In this document: positions 55,216 to 63,994 of the stretch, in pieces
How positions within the stretch are numbered: the first letter of the stretch is position 1
Layout of the letters: every line of letters starts with the position of its first letter
Assembly (NCBI GenBank): GCA_001896555.1
Contig: MPOS01000002.1
Span: forward strand, 141,371 to 205,370
Origin: Candidatus Phosphitivorax anaerolimi
GTDB taxonomy: Bacteria; Desulfobacterota; Desulfomonilia; UBA1062
DNA length: 64,000 nt
Direction: 5' to 3'
Notes under the pieces: model-generated
What the model was told of the DNA's origin: nothing
Database searches by the model: none
What the model saw: only the letters and a program-made list of their open reading frames with translations
Made by a program: the position numbers and the translations under genes

Positions 55216-55959
55216 ATGTCTGCTCTCCCTGCGATCTTGATTTTCGGGTCTCTCATGAGCGCCATTGCCCTGGTGGGGAGCCTCACGCTCTTTCTTGGGG
55301 AGACCACCCTTCGCCGTATCCTTCCCTTGCTCGTGGCCTTTGCCTCCGGGTCGCTCATCGGGAGTGCGTTCTTTCTCATGATCCCCGCATCCATAGAGGG
55401 TGCGGACAATACCCGGGGCGCCTTTCTCTGGCTCGCAATCGGCTTCTTCGTATTCCTGGCCCTGGAACAGCTGCTCCAGTGGCACCACTGCCACCGGAGC
55501 CCTGCTTCCCACACACGGCCCATCAGCTACATGCTCCTGTTTGCCGACGGGCTGCACAACCTGATCGGAGGGCTGTCCATAGGTGCCCTGTTCATCTCGG
55601 ATTTCAGGCTGGGGCTTCTGGCCTGGTATGCCGCCGTGCTCCACGAGATCCCCCAGGAGCTGGGCGACTTCGGCGTGCTGGTGCACGCCGGGTGGGAAAA
55701 GGGAAAGGCCCTGCTCTATAATTTCCTTTCCGGGCTCAGCTTTCTCCTGGGCGGCCTGATCGTATACGGGATATCTTCGGAGATGTCCGTGGATTTCCTC
55801 ATCCCCTTTGCCGCAGGAAACTTCCTGTACATCGGGGCCGTGGACCTGGTGCCCGAGTTCAGAGAGTCGCCCGGGTGCGGCCCGAACATACCGGGATCGA
55901 TCGCATGGCTTCTCGGCATGGCCATCCTGTACGGCACGAGCTTTCTCCACCATCCCTAG
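55216..55959 (+). CDS. ZIP family metal transporter
   Basis: 247 residues, eight predicted membrane helices. The metal-binding TM4 and TM5 carry FADGLHNLIGGLSIG and AAVLHEIPQELGDFGVL, with a His-rich loop QWHHCHRSP between earlier helices. ZIP proteins take zinc, iron or manganese into the cytoplasm. The ion cannot be told from sequence. Confidence 0.94.
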   Translation: MSALPAILIFGSLMSAIALVGSLTLFLGETTLRRILPLLVAFASGSLIGSAFFLMIPASIEGADNTRGAFLWLAIGFFVFLALEQLLQWHHCHRSPASHTRPISYMLLFADGLHNLIGGLSIGALFISDFRLGLLAWYAAVLHEIPQELGDFGVLVHAGWEKGKALLYNFLSGLSFLLGGLIVYGISSEMSVDFLIPFAAGNFLYIGAVDLVPEFRESPGCGPNIPGSIAWLLGMAILYGTSFLHHP

Positions 55960-56003
55960 CGGGACTGGAGCAGGGCCACATCTGTAGGCGTCTGACCCCA
56001 ATC

Positions 56004-56615
56004 CTAGAGATAGATGGTCCTCTTTCCCGTGAACTTCTGGATGCGCCCCAGGGTATGATACAGACCGGGAAGGGGCCTGAACGGCAGGCCCAACAGGCGC
56101 CAGGAGATGAATTCGATCACCAGTCCTGCATCGCGGACCGTGTCCATATAGGCAAACCGGGTGCTCGTGGGCCATGCGCTCAGTCTGCCCTTCACCCATA
56201 CCGGATAGCCGGCCTGCGCGAGAACCGATGCCCAGATATCTACATCACTCACCAGAAACCCCAGGTGCTGCACAACCGGCCGGCCTTCCTTGTCCACTGA
56301 CTGCGCATAGAAGTCCGAACCGGTACCAGGCTCCAGGAGCTCGATCTCCAGGCCGTCGCAGACGGCCAGCCCCATCTTGCCGGTGAATTTCCTGGGCTCC
56401 CCCCGTTCATACCAGAAATCCGGGCTTCCGCCGGCAATGAAGAAGGGACCTATCCCCTTTGCTTCGAGCTCCCGGGCCGCGTCCTCCACGTCCGGGACGA
56501 CGAGACCGAGCTGGTGGACTTCCGGAAGGGCAAAGCGCTGTTTGAAATCACCTGCCAACTTCCGGGCTGAAACGCTCAAGTCACCCCCTGCGAGAAGATC
56601 CTGGAATAAGATCAT
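56004..56615 (-). CDS. VOC (glyoxalase/dioxygenase) superfamily protein
   Basis: 203 residues. Residues 30-175 hold paired beta-alpha-beta modules: LPEVHQLGLVVPDVEDAAREL, LEIELLEPG, VVQHLGFLVSDVDIWASVL and GLVIEFISW. Potential metal ligands are the His in EVHQLG, the Glu in EIELLEP, the His in VQHLGF and the Glu in VIEFI. The C-terminal 30 residues are an extension. Substrate unknown; methylmalonyl-CoA epimerase-like and lyase-like roles are both possible. Confidence 0.82.
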   Translation of the reverse strand: MILFQDLLAGGDLSVSARKLAGDFKQRFALPEVHQLGLVVPDVEDAARELEAKGIGPFFIAGGSPDFWYERGEPRKFTGKMGLAVCDGLEIELLEPGTGSDFYAQSVDKEGRPVVQHLGFLVSDVDIWASVLAQAGYPVWVKGRLSAWPTSTRFAYMDTVRDAGLVIEFISWRLLGLPFRPLPGLYHTLGRIQKFTGKRTIYL

Positions 56616-57014
56616 ACACCCCCCCTTGAAAGATCAATCTACTCTTCCCAATATACTCCCTGCACTGCCATAAGCAAGGAGGGTGCTTAAACAAGCTGCC
56701 GGTCTGCCGCTTAAGGAGGATGGTGTATTGTGTGATGAGTGCATGGAACCGGTTGCAATCTGCCATCATATAGCCCAATATAGAAAAGGGAAATGCCGGG
56801 CGAGCCGCAGTAGCAGGTTCCCACTGAAGCGCAGCTCGATGGCCGCGCTCTAGTACGATAGGGGCGGAATGTGGCACTGGACCTGACCCCATGACTGCTG
56901 GCCCATGGCTGATTACCTCCTGTAGAACTGGACAATGAGCCCGGCACCCGCGTGCGCACTGGCGGCGGCCCTCTGCCACAAGCACGCATGGAGATGAAAT
57001 GGGAGGAGTGAGAA
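56616..57014. other. Intergenic region before the thioesterase
   Basis: No convincing gene. TGGACCTGACCCCA near 56878-56891 resembles the ends of REP-associated elements, and a related CTGACCCCA occurs near 55993. Only short isolated matches are seen. A GGGAGGAG ribosome site ends the region. Confidence 0.35.
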
Positions 57015-57413
57015 ATGGATGCTGTCGCCGCAAAAGCAGCCTCCGACCCCTTTGCCAGGTTTCTGGGAATACGCCTGGATAAGGTGGAAGAAGGCTTTGC
57101 CTCGTGTTCTGTGACCATAGGAGATGACCTGTGCAATTTCCTCGGCATGGTCCACGGCGGTCTGATCTTCAGCCTGGCCGATGTGGCTTTTGCAGCCGCG
57201 TCCAACCGGGACCACTATCCCTCCTATGCCCTGGATGTCAGCGGCTCGTTCCTGAAAGCTGCCCGGGTGGGGGATGTCATGAGGGCGGAAGCCAGGCTGA
57301 TTCACGCCACCCGGCGCACCGGCCTCTATCGGATGGACGTCTACAGGCAGGGCGAGCTCGTGGCCACGTTCAACGGCACGGTCTTCAGGAAGGTTGATGG
57401 CCCGAAACCGTGA
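57015..57413 (+). CDS. PaaI-type hotdog-fold acyl-CoA thioesterase
   Basis: 132 residues with the hotdog thioesterase core: GIRLDKVEEGFASCSVTI, the active-site loop NFLGMVHGGLIFSLADVAFAAASN and YALDVSGSFLKAARVGDVMRAEA. The acidic residue in LADVAF is the expected catalytic Asp of PaaI-like enzymes, which hydrolyse aryl- or acyl-CoA esters. The ATG follows GGGAGGAGTGAGAA. Confidence 0.93.
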   Translation: MDAVAAKAASDPFARFLGIRLDKVEEGFASCSVTIGDDLCNFLGMVHGGLIFSLADVAFAAASNRDHYPSYALDVSGSFLKAARVGDVMRAEARLIHATRRTGLYRMDVYRQGELVATFNGTVFRKVDGPKP

Positions 57414-57590
57414 GACGGGCGGGACGGCACAGAGGGCTTGGCACGGGTTGCCTTCCCGGCAGCCGCCGGGAATTCAGACGGTCGGGGATGCTTCAGGAGA
57501 TGGAGATGCCGGGAATCATGACGACCGGCTGTTGAGCGCCTTGCTGTTTGCCGGTAGAATGAATCATTGTGAAAGGAGACATGTAAAGGG

Positions 57591-58274
57591 ATGAAGAACG
57601 AAATACAGCCGTATCTGGTGTCCTCTCCTACGATCGATTACGACCATCCCCTGGTGGCGGACTTCGCCCGGAAGCATGCAGCCTGTTCCCGCGAACCGCG
57701 CGAACAGGCGGTGAAACTCTATCTCGCCGTCCGAGATACCATCCGGTATGACCCGTACCTGCTCGATCTTTCGGTTGAGGGCCTGCGGGCCAGTACCACC
57801 CTGAAGCTCGGGCGCGGCTGGTGCGTGGCAAAGGCGATCCTGCTGGCCGCATGTTGCCGGTATCACGGTATACCGGCGCGCCTGGGCTATGCGGACGTTC
57901 GCAACCATCTGTCAACCGCCCGCATGCGCGAGCAGATGAAGACCGATGTCTTCTACTGGCACGGGTATACGTCCATTTACCTGGACGGTAAATGGATCAA
58001 GGCCACACCTGCATTCAATATCGAGCTCTGCGAGAAGTTCCGCCTGAGAGCGCTTGAGTTCGACGGCATGAACGACTCGATCTATCATCCCTTCGATCTC
58101 GACGGGAACAGGCACATGGATTATCTGCGCTATCGGGGTGAGTTTGCGGATGTGCCCATCGACCTGATCATTGAAACCTTCCGCCGCGAGTACGGGGCCG
58201 GCGATACGGCCGTGGAGGCGCTGAAGGGCTCCGACTTCGACCAGGACGTAGACCGGGAGACACATGGAGAATAG
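57591..58274 (+). CDS. Transglutaminase-like domain protein
   Basis: 227 residues. The papain-like triad is visible as C in GRGWCVAKAILLAACCR, H in YWHGYTSIYLDGKW and an acidic or polar third residue in IKATPAFN, where Asp is usual but not evident. Such cytosolic bacterial proteins are thought to be peptidases or amidases rather than cross-linkers. The N-terminus DYDHPLVADFARKHA and AVRDTIRYDPYLLDLS match family leaders. The ATG follows AAAGGAGACATGTAAAGGG. Confidence 0.85.
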   Translation: MKNEIQPYLVSSPTIDYDHPLVADFARKHAACSREPREQAVKLYLAVRDTIRYDPYLLDLSVEGLRASTTLKLGRGWCVAKAILLAACCRYHGIPARLGYADVRNHLSTARMREQMKTDVFYWHGYTSIYLDGKWIKATPAFNIELCEKFRLRALEFDGMNDSIYHPFDLDGNRHMDYLRYRGEFADVPIDLIIETFRREYGAGDTAVEALKGSDFDQDVDRETHGE

Positions 58275-58343
58275 TCTTTGCGTCATGACCTCAGGCAGCG
58301 GGCGGAGCTGTCCGTTGCCGGAGCCGGAAACAAACCTGACCTG

Positions 58344-58811
58344 ATGACAATACACTCTGTAGGCGTGATATCAGACACCCACGGGCTGCTCAGAGATGAA
58401 GTATGCCAGGTCTTTACCGGATGCGGCCTCATCATCCATGCAGGCGATATCGGAACCGTTTCGGTACTGAGAAAGCTCGAGCAGATCGCACCGGTGGTTG
58501 CAGTGCGCGGCAATGTCGACCGGGGCGACTGGGCCGGTTCGCTGAAGGAGTCCGAACACTTGGAAATCGAAGGCAACCGGGTCTACGTGATCCACGACCT
58601 GGGCTCCTTTCCCCTCACGGTTCCGGCCGACACGGTCGATATCGTGATATACGGCCACACCCACCGTCCGAATCTGGTCTACCGCGAAGGTACCCTCTAC
58701 CTCAACCCGGGAAGCGCCGGGCCCAGGAGATTCAATCTCCCCGTGAGCGTAGGTCTCTTGAGAATAGAGCCCGACGGAGTCTTTCCCGAGCTCGTCGAGC
58801 TTGCGGTCTGA
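58344..58811 (+). CDS. YfcE/MJ0936-family metallophosphoesterase
   Basis: 155 residues from the ATG at 58344; an upstream frame adds 22 unconserved residues. All metal-binding blocks are present: GVISDTHGLL, IIHAGDIG, AVRGNVDRGD, YVIHDLG and YGHTHRPNLV. These small cytosolic enzymes hydrolyse phosphodiesters with two metal ions. It lies 69 bases after the transglutaminase-like gene on the same strand. Confidence 0.92.
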   Translation: MTIHSVGVISDTHGLLRDEVCQVFTGCGLIIHAGDIGTVSVLRKLEQIAPVVAVRGNVDRGDWAGSLKESEHLEIEGNRVYVIHDLGSFPLTVPADTVDIVIYGHTHRPNLVYREGTLYLNPGSAGPRRFNLPVSVGLLRIEPDGVFPELVELAV

Positions 58812-58939
58812 AGCCGGAACAGGCAGGGTCAACGAAAACGGCGGCGAAATCTTCCGGCAGGGTGCAGTCAAACAACCGATATGCACCCGTCACCGGCGCT
58901 CCTGCCGGACATGCCGGGCCGGATTTTCCCGGCCCGGGC

Positions 58940-58972
58940 AAAAAAAGAAGGAGCACATAAAAAATCTGCTCC
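58940..58972 (-). terminator. Terminator of the glsB-like gene
   Basis: On the minus strand GGAGCA, an 11-base T-rich loop, then TGCTCC is followed by TTCTTTTTTT. It lies about 30 bases past the glsB-like stop. Confidence 0.8.
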
Positions 58973-59002
58973 CTCTTGTGTGTTTGATATACCGGGTAAG
59001 CC

Positions 59003-59266
59003 TTATACGCGTGTACGCCCCGGCAAGGCTCGGACAATCGCCACCACGAGTATGGCACCCAGAACGGCGATGACCAGCGTACCTATGTTGAGGCCTGTCA
59101 GAGGGGCCTGCACGCCGAACAGTGCTCCCGCCAGAAAGCCGCCCACCAGCGCGCCGACAATACCCAGGATCATGTCTCCGAAGATCCCATAGCCGCCGCC
59201 CTTCATGATGAGCCCGGTCAACCACCCGGCGATTATTCCTACGATTATCCAGGATAAGATACCCAT
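59003..59266 (-). CDS. GlsB/YeaQ/YmgE family stress-response membrane protein
   Basis: 87 residues from the ATG at 59266 behind AAGGAGGATACAAC. Three glycine-rich membrane helices are visible: SWIIVGIIAGWLTGLI, MILGIVGALVGGFLAG and LVIAVLGAILVVAIVRAL. They match the transglycosylase-associated/GlsB family of small inner-membrane proteins linked to stress. The gene stands alone between a terminator and a 220-base spacer that shows no gene. Confidence 0.92.
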   Translation of the reverse strand: MGILSWIIVGIIAGWLTGLIMKGGGYGIFGDMILGIVGALVGGFLAGALFGVQAPLTGLNIGTLVIAVLGAILVVAIVRALPGRTRV

Positions 59267-59490
59267 CTGTTGTATCCTCCTTCCTTGTATTTCTACCAGC
59301 CGAGAATACTGATAGTTTCTATACATTAAAATAATAACGGCCTGCAGCTATATCCCCACATGGACCCCTGTCAGGGTCGCCGTTCCCCCTCTGCGGGTTC
59401 TTCCGGCAACGGGAAGAGAGTCTAGGAGCCATCTAAAGAAGGCAGACCAGGGATTCTATATCAGATCTTACCCAGGCCCGCCCTTGCACA

Positions 59491-60267
59491 CTACCTGGTC
59501 TCTTCCAGGTAATTCTCCGGCACGGTATAGAATTCTTCGCTGGTCTTCTTGTCCGAATAGTCAAGAAGGTCCTGCGTGGTCCTGATCTCTGCATCCATCA
59601 TGGCTGACGTGGAGACCGAGTGCACTGTGACGCCGTCGATCTTCTTCATCTCCTTGATGAAATCATCCATGGACTCCTGCATGCCCGGCATCATCATCAT
59701 GCTGGCGGCCGCCATGCGGTGAAGGAGATCGTAATCCAGATCGATATCCTTCGTAGCCCACAGCACCGTCTCGGAAGGACCCATTGCCGTGTTGGTGGTC
59801 TGGACATACTTTCTGCAGTTCCAGGGGCCGATCTTCTTTGTCTGGCCGGTATCCTCCACCGTGACTCTGAACTCGGACATGCCCTTCATCATGCCTTCGA
59901 CAAAGTCCCTTGCCTCCTCCTTCTCCTGGGGACTCATCTCCTGATCTTCCTCAATTGCCTGCCGGGCCATCTCCTGCATATCCATGGGAAATTCTGAGTA
60001 GGTCTGCGCCTGATTGTCCAAGAGATAGATCTGTTTCTTGTCGATCCGCATGATCATGGTCTGGGGCCCTTCGTCGGTCCGGATCATATCCTTGGCTATC
60101 CAGGTCTCACGCACGGTTTCCCTGGCAGGCTGCTTCTGCCCCATGATTTCGAAGGCCTCGGTCCTCTGCTTGTATTTCAGGTAGATGTCGGCGTGAACGA
60201 GCCCGGGGAGCAGCATCATGCATATTACGGCGGGCAGGACAATGCGGAGCATCTGTTTTACTTTCAT
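59491..60267 (-). CDS. Secreted DUF4412-like protein
   Basis: 258 residues from the ATG at 60267. The signal peptide MKVKQMLRIVLPAVICMMLL ends near GLVHA, and the mature part begins DIYLKYKQRTEAF. The body has a lipoprotein-carrier-like beta pattern (WIAKDMIRTDEGPQTMIMRIDKKQIYLLDNQAQTY split in two strands), then a Met-rich helical part and IGPWNCRKYVQTT. This resembles DUF4412, a periplasmic family of unknown role. A heavy-metal or lipid-binding function is speculative. Confidence 0.65.
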   Translation of the reverse strand: MKVKQMLRIVLPAVICMMLLPGLVHADIYLKYKQRTEAFEIMGQKQPARETVRETWIAKDMIRTDEGPQTMIMRIDKKQIYLLDNQAQTYSEFPMDMQEMARQAIEEDQEMSPQEKEEARDFVEGMMKGMSEFRVTVEDTGQTKKIGPWNCRKYVQTTNTAMGPSETVLWATKDIDLDYDLLHRMAAASMMMMPGMQESMDDFIKEMKKIDGVTVHSVSTSAMMDAEIRTTQDLLDYSDKKTSEEFYTVPENYLEETR

Positions 60268-60433
60268 AGTTCCTCCTGTGGAAACGACTGGATCCTTGGA
60301 TCTGTGCATCAAAGGATCCATGGATACAAGTTAGTATCGATGGTATGATGATTTTCTCAAATTCAGGTCACAAGTCAGGGTCTTTTTCCTTCGTGGCCGT
60401 TCAATGAGATGAGGCTTTTCTTCTTCCGCGCTT

Positions 60434-60462
60434 TTGACCTTCGGGCCGCGCAGGTATATATA
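60434..60462 (+). promoter_or_regulatory. Promoter of the Cys-cluster/MbfA operon
   Basis: TTGACC at 60434-60439 and TATATA at 60457-60462 are 17 bases apart; an overlapping TATAAG is a second -10 option. The expected transcription start falls about 10 bases before the leader ORF. Confidence 0.6.
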
Positions 60463-60478
60463 AGCCATAAGGATACCC

Positions 60479-60568
60479 ATGAGAGAGACGCGCTTATTTG
60501 AACATATTCGAATCTTGCTTCAGGCAGAGGCGCCTCCCGCACCGGGTCCCTTCGGGAGCAGACCATGA
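60479..60568 (+). CDS. 29-aa leader ORF coupled to the Cys-cluster gene
   Basis: ATG at 60479 with AAGGATACCC before it opens 29 codons (peptide begins MRETRLFEHIRILLQAEAPP). It ends with a TGA that overlaps the next start as ATGA. Its early position in the transcript and the exact overlap suggest translational coupling or a regulatory leader. No domain is visible. Confidence 0.5.
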   Translation: MRETRLFEHIRILLQAEAPPAPGPFGSRP

Positions 60569-61122
60569 ACAACGGCCGCAGCATGCCGGATCGTGTAGAG
60601 GCATCCCTTCAGGCGCTGTACCGGGAGGTTGACCGCATCGCTGGGTTGCTCCATCGGCTCCACGGAGACAGGCTCAGATGCAGGAAGGGATGTGCCGATT
60701 GCTGCATCGACGGCATCACGGTCTTCGAGGTGGAAGCGCACTATATCCTGAAACACTGCTCACACCTCTTCCGCGCGCACTCGGCTCATCCGTCCGGGGC
60801 CTGCGCCTTCCTCGATCCAGAGGGGTCCTGCCGGATCTATCCGTTTCGCCCCTATGTCTGCCGCACCCAAGGGCTCCCTTTGAGATGGATCGATGAAGAC
60901 CAACACCCATCACCCGTCGAGATGCGCGATATCTGCCCGCTCAACGATCCCGGTCCACCCATCGTGGAGCTCCCTCCAGACGCATGCTGGAGCATCGGCC
61001 CCTTCGAGGCGCGCCTGGCAGGGCTGCAGAGGGAGATGTCCGGGGGGTCCATGGGGAGGGTACGTCTCAGAGACCTGTTCGAAGAGGGCCAGCCGGTTTC
61101 CTTATCCGGCGGCCATACCTAA
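60565..61122 (+). CDS. YkgJ family cysteine-cluster protein
   Basis: 185 residues. The Cys cluster is CRKGCADCCIDGI near residue 35, then ACAFLDPEGSCRIYPFRPYVCRTQGLP near 75-95, the layout of YkgJ/FliB-like proteins thought to bind zinc or an Fe-S cluster. No membrane segment or signal. The start overlaps the stop of the leader ORF. It is 21 bases upstream of the iron-exporter-like gene, suggesting a role in metal handling. Confidence 0.88.
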   Translation: MNNGRSMPDRVEASLQALYREVDRIAGLLHRLHGDRLRCRKGCADCCIDGITVFEVEAHYILKHCSHLFRAHSAHPSGACAFLDPEGSCRIYPFRPYVCRTQGLPLRWIDEDQHPSPVEMRDICPLNDPGPPIVELPPDACWSIGPFEARLAGLQREMSGGSMGRVRLRDLFEEGQPVSLSGGHT

Positions 61123-61143
61123 AAAGCAAAGGGAGGAAGGGTC

Positions 61144-62016
61144 GTGAGCATGAACGGGGCCATGATCGGCAAGCTCCTCGAATACCAGCGCAGCGAGATA
61201 ACCGAACACCATATCTATCGAAAGATCGCCTCCTCCATGAAGCCGGGCAAAAACCGGGAAACCATCGAAAGGATCGCCCGCGACGAGATGCGCCACTACG
61301 AGATCTGGCGCTCATACACCGGCCGCGATGTAAGACCCGACCTGCTGAAGCTGTGGTTTTACTATCTCATCAGCCTCGTCCTGGGTTTCACCTTCGCTAT
61401 CAAGCTCATGGAGCAGGGAGAGGACGATGCACAGTCTGAATACCGCCGCATAGGAACCCAGGTACCCGAGGCCGGGGCCATCTTGGAGGACGAGACCAGC
61501 CACGAGGAGGCGCTGATCCGGCTATTGGAAGAGGAGAGAATCCGGTACACGGGCTCCATGGTGCTGGGGCTCAACGACGCCCTCGTAGAGCTCACCGGGG
61601 CCTTGGCTGGTCTTACCCTGGCCCTGCAGGACGCGCACCTCATCGCGCTGACAGGCTCCATCACCGGAATTGCCGCAGCCATGTCCATGGCCGCATCCGA
61701 GTATCTCTCGACCAAGGCCGAGGAGACCTCCAAAAACCCCGTCCGGGCCTCGGTCTATACCGGCATCGCCTATATCGTAACCGTGCTGGTCCTGATCACG
61801 CCCTATCTCATCCTGCCGAACTATTATGTCAGCCTGGGCGTCACCCTCATCCTGGCTGTACTGATCATCGCCTTTTTCACCTACTACCTCTCCGTGGTCA
61901 AGGACGTACCGTTCAAGAGCCGGTTTTTCGAGATGGCAGGGCTTTCCCTGGGAATCGCGTTCATCAGCTTCCTGGTGGGGTTTGCCCTGCGTACGGTCTT
62001 CGGCGTGGAGGTGTGA
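61144..62016 (+). CDS. Ferritin-like/VIT1 fusion, MbfA-type iron exporter
   Basis: 290 residues from a GTG at 61144 behind GGGAGGAAGG. The N-terminal third is an erythrin/ferritin-like diiron domain with E18/E21, the ExxH pair E48-H51 (DEMRHYEIW) and E117-H120 (DETSHEEA). The C-terminal half, from about residue 135, is the CCC1/VIT1 transporter with GSMVLGLNDALVELTGALAGL, AAAMSMAASEYLS and three further helices. MbfA proteins export ferrous iron and protect against iron and peroxide stress. It is co-transcribed with the Cys-cluster gene. Confidence 0.92.
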   Translation: MSMNGAMIGKLLEYQRSEITEHHIYRKIASSMKPGKNRETIERIARDEMRHYEIWRSYTGRDVRPDLLKLWFYYLISLVLGFTFAIKLMEQGEDDAQSEYRRIGTQVPEAGAILEDETSHEEALIRLLEEERIRYTGSMVLGLNDALVELTGALAGLTLALQDAHLIALTGSITGIAAAMSMAASEYLSTKAEETSKNPVRASVYTGIAYIVTVLVLITPYLILPNYYVSLGVTLILAVLIIAFFTYYLSVVKDVPFKSRFFEMAGLSLGIAFISFLVGFALRTVFGVEV

Positions 62017-62114
62017 GCGGACAGGGGCGCTTTCATAGCCGCTATCGTGCCTTCACAGGCCCTTTTTGCCGTCCCCAATCAGATTTGCCGGACCACCTTT
62101 GATAAGGAATGTGC

Positions 62115-62144
62115 GAGGGTGTCCTCTGCCGCCGGGACACCCTC
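62115..62144. terminator. Hairpin between the convergent mbfA-like and CoA-transferase genes
   Basis: GAGGGTGTCC and GGACACCCTC form a perfect 10-bp stem with a 10-base loop, 12 bases past the stop of the minus-strand CoA-transferase subunit. No T-run follows on either strand, so classical termination is not certain. Confidence 0.5.
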
Positions 62145-62156
62145 ATTCGGGAGAAT

Positions 62157-62945
62157 TTATGCCTGCGGCAGCGAGGTGAAGACCCCTCCAGGGTCAACCT
62201 CGGTCCGGAGGATATCGATAATATCGGGCGAGGGCATGGGGGTGAGCGGAATCTCACCTTGAGGTTTCAGGAGCTCAAAGCCCGTGCACATCTGGGCGAT
62301 TTCAAAGGTCATTCCCGGGTGCAGCGACTTGACCCGCATCCTCTTGGTCTCGGGTTCGAAGTCGAACACCCCGCACTGGGATATGACGGCAACGGGTCCA
62401 TTGCCGAGAAGACCGGCCTCCTTCCGGCTGTTACCGCCCCTTAAGTGCCCGACCGAGGTGATGAAATCAACCTTTTCCGGGAACTTCTCGGGTGTCTGCA
62501 ATCCCACCAGCACCATGTTCTCGGCCAGGGAGGTGAGATCGTTGTTCCCGCCCGAGCCGGTGAGCCGCGCCTTGGGTTTGTGGAAGTCGTCGCCGATCAT
62601 GTGGGTGTTGACGTTGCCGTACATGTCCACCTGGGCGAATCCCAGAAAGGCGATATCCACATAGCCGTTGTAGCACTGACCGAACGAATAGGCCATCTCC
62701 ATGATCACAGGCGACTTGCGCCAGGTGAAGGGGCCGCCAACCGACCAGGGCATGCCTCCCTGAATAGGGTCCTGGCCGCCGGACTCATACACCATGGTGA
62801 TGTTGGGTGCATGGGTCTTGCGGGCGAGGATCCCCGCCACCATGGGCAGGCCTGTGCCTACATATACAATGGTGTTGTCCTTGATCTGCGCGGAAAGGAT
62901 GTATGCCAGAATCTCCAGCGGATTTGCCGGGGCGTTGTTTTCCAT
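62157..62945 (-). CDS. Glutaconate-type CoA-transferase, subunit beta
   Basis: 262 residues from the ATG at 62945, which has AAGGAGGGACAAGAC before it; an ATG at 62978 that overlaps the alpha stop is possible but lacks a site. The fold is class I CoA-transferase: VYVGTGLPMVAGILARK, then the putative catalytic glutamate in NITMVYESGGQDP, and FLGFAQVDMYGNVNTHMIGD. Relatives are GctB and IpdB. With the alpha subunit it moves CoA between acids such as glutaconate, a 3-oxo acid or a steroid-derived acid. The substrate is unknown. Confidence 0.9.
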   Translation of the reverse strand: MENNAPANPLEILAYILSAQIKDNTIVYVGTGLPMVAGILARKTHAPNITMVYESGGQDPIQGGMPWSVGGPFTWRKSPVIMEMAYSFGQCYNGYVDIAFLGFAQVDMYGNVNTHMIGDDFHKPKARLTGSGGNNDLTSLAENMVLVGLQTPEKFPEKVDFITSVGHLRGGNSRKEAGLLGNGPVAVISQCGVFDFEPETKRMRVKSLHPGMTFEIAQMCTGFELLKPQGEIPLTPMPSPDIIDILRTEVDPGGVFTSLPQA

Positions 62946-62977
62946 GTCTTGTCCCTCCTTCTTGATATCACCGGGCA

Positions 62978-63994
62978 TCAGTAGAATATTCCTGGATCGT
63001 TGTTGATGGTATATTCCTGATACGAAAAGTCGATGTCTTCGTTGTCACCTTCGGCGGCCTTGGTCTGTCTCCTGGCCTCGATCATCCATTTTGCCCCGCC
63101 CAGCTTCTCGAGGAATTCGATCTGGTCTTTTGTCCCAAATACCCACTCGTCGATGAACGACTTGATGTTTTCCTCGCTGACCGCCGAGAACCGCATGAGC
63201 TTCTCCCACCACTGACGGGGCCAGTAATAGTATCCCGGCATGCTCCCGGGCAGGGCCCCGTAGGGAAGCTCGACCACCGCATCAGCATAGAAGAACGGGA
63301 TGATCGATCCCTTCTTGTTGAAGCGGATGTCCATTTCCGGGACGATCTCCTCTGCAGTGATGATCACCTTTCTGGATGCGGCCGCTCCTGCGAGATCGTT
63401 CACGGTGGGACCGTAGAGATAGGCGTTTCCGTATTTGTCGGCTGCCTGTGCATGGATGAAGGTGACATCTGGGTACAGCGCCGGGATGAACACGGATGGA
63501 TCCGGCTCTTTTTTCAGCGGATTCTGGATCACCTTGAGGTACGGATTGTATTTGACGATATCCGAGCCGAGCATCTGCTTGCTCAGCACCCCTGGAGCGC
63601 CGAGCTGTGCGGCCTTGAGCCCCTGGGCGATCCCGCCGTGGCTCCACTCGGAGAGGATCCTGACCTTGCCCGCCTTGAGCTGGCGGGTATAGTTGCGGTC
63701 CGTGCCCCGCATCTCGGCCCCGATGTAGGAGTTGTGGGAGTAGCGCACCGATCCGGCCACAATCATATAGCTCTGGTTGGTATTGGGCGCCCCGATCATC
63801 TGGAGATCTTTCTTTCCCTGCCGCATGATCTCGAAATGGCTCTGAATGCAGGTTCTCACATAACCAAACCCGGTATCCAGAACCACGTCGCCGTCTTGTA
63901 CGTATTCCGCCACCGCCTCCTTGAGCGAGATACGCTTGTCCCTCTTCGACCGGTCCTTTTTCAGGTGAACCGTGCGTGCGTGCTCGAAATCCAC
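62978..63994 (-). CDS. Glutaconate-type CoA-transferase, subunit alpha (start may lie beyond window)
   Basis: 338 residues from a GTG at 63994; the frame is still open to the window edge. Class I CoA-transferase landmarks are ISLKEAVAEYVQDGDVVLDTGF, HFEIMRQGKKDLQMIGAPNT, YPDVTFIHAQAADKYGNAYLYGP and RKVIITAEEIVPEMD. GctA relatives begin just before ISLKEAV, so the first 22 residues may be an extension or the true start may be upstream. The stop TGA overlaps a possible beta-subunit ATG, so the pair is one operon. A link to anaerobic acid degradation is inferred. Confidence 0.9.
   Translation of the reverse strand: MDFEHARTVHLKKDRSKRDKRISLKEAVAEYVQDGDVVLDTGFGYVRTCIQSHFEIMRQGKKDLQMIGAPNTNQSYMIVAGSVRYSHNSYIGAEMRGTDRNYTRQLKAGKVRILSEWSHGGIAQGLKAAQLGAPGVLSKQMLGSDIVKYNPYLKVIQNPLKKEPDPSVFIPALYPDVTFIHAQAADKYGNAYLYGPTVNDLAGAAASRKVIITAEEIVPEMDIRFNKKGSIIPFFYADAVVELPYGALPGSMPGYYYWPRQWWEKLMRFSAVSEENIKSFIDEWVFGTKDQIEFLEKLGGAKWMIEARRQTKAAEGDNEDIDFSYQEYTINNDPGIFY

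Noticed and set aside
55985-56895. Pair of CTGACCCCA-type sequences as a mobile REP-like element
   Set aside because: Only short matches without a paired inverted end, hairpin or nearby transposase.
58908-58939. GC-rich hairpin as terminator of the YfcE-like gene
   Set aside because: The stem has a bulge and is followed by A residues rather than T on the plus strand; the better terminator is the adjacent minus-strand hairpin.
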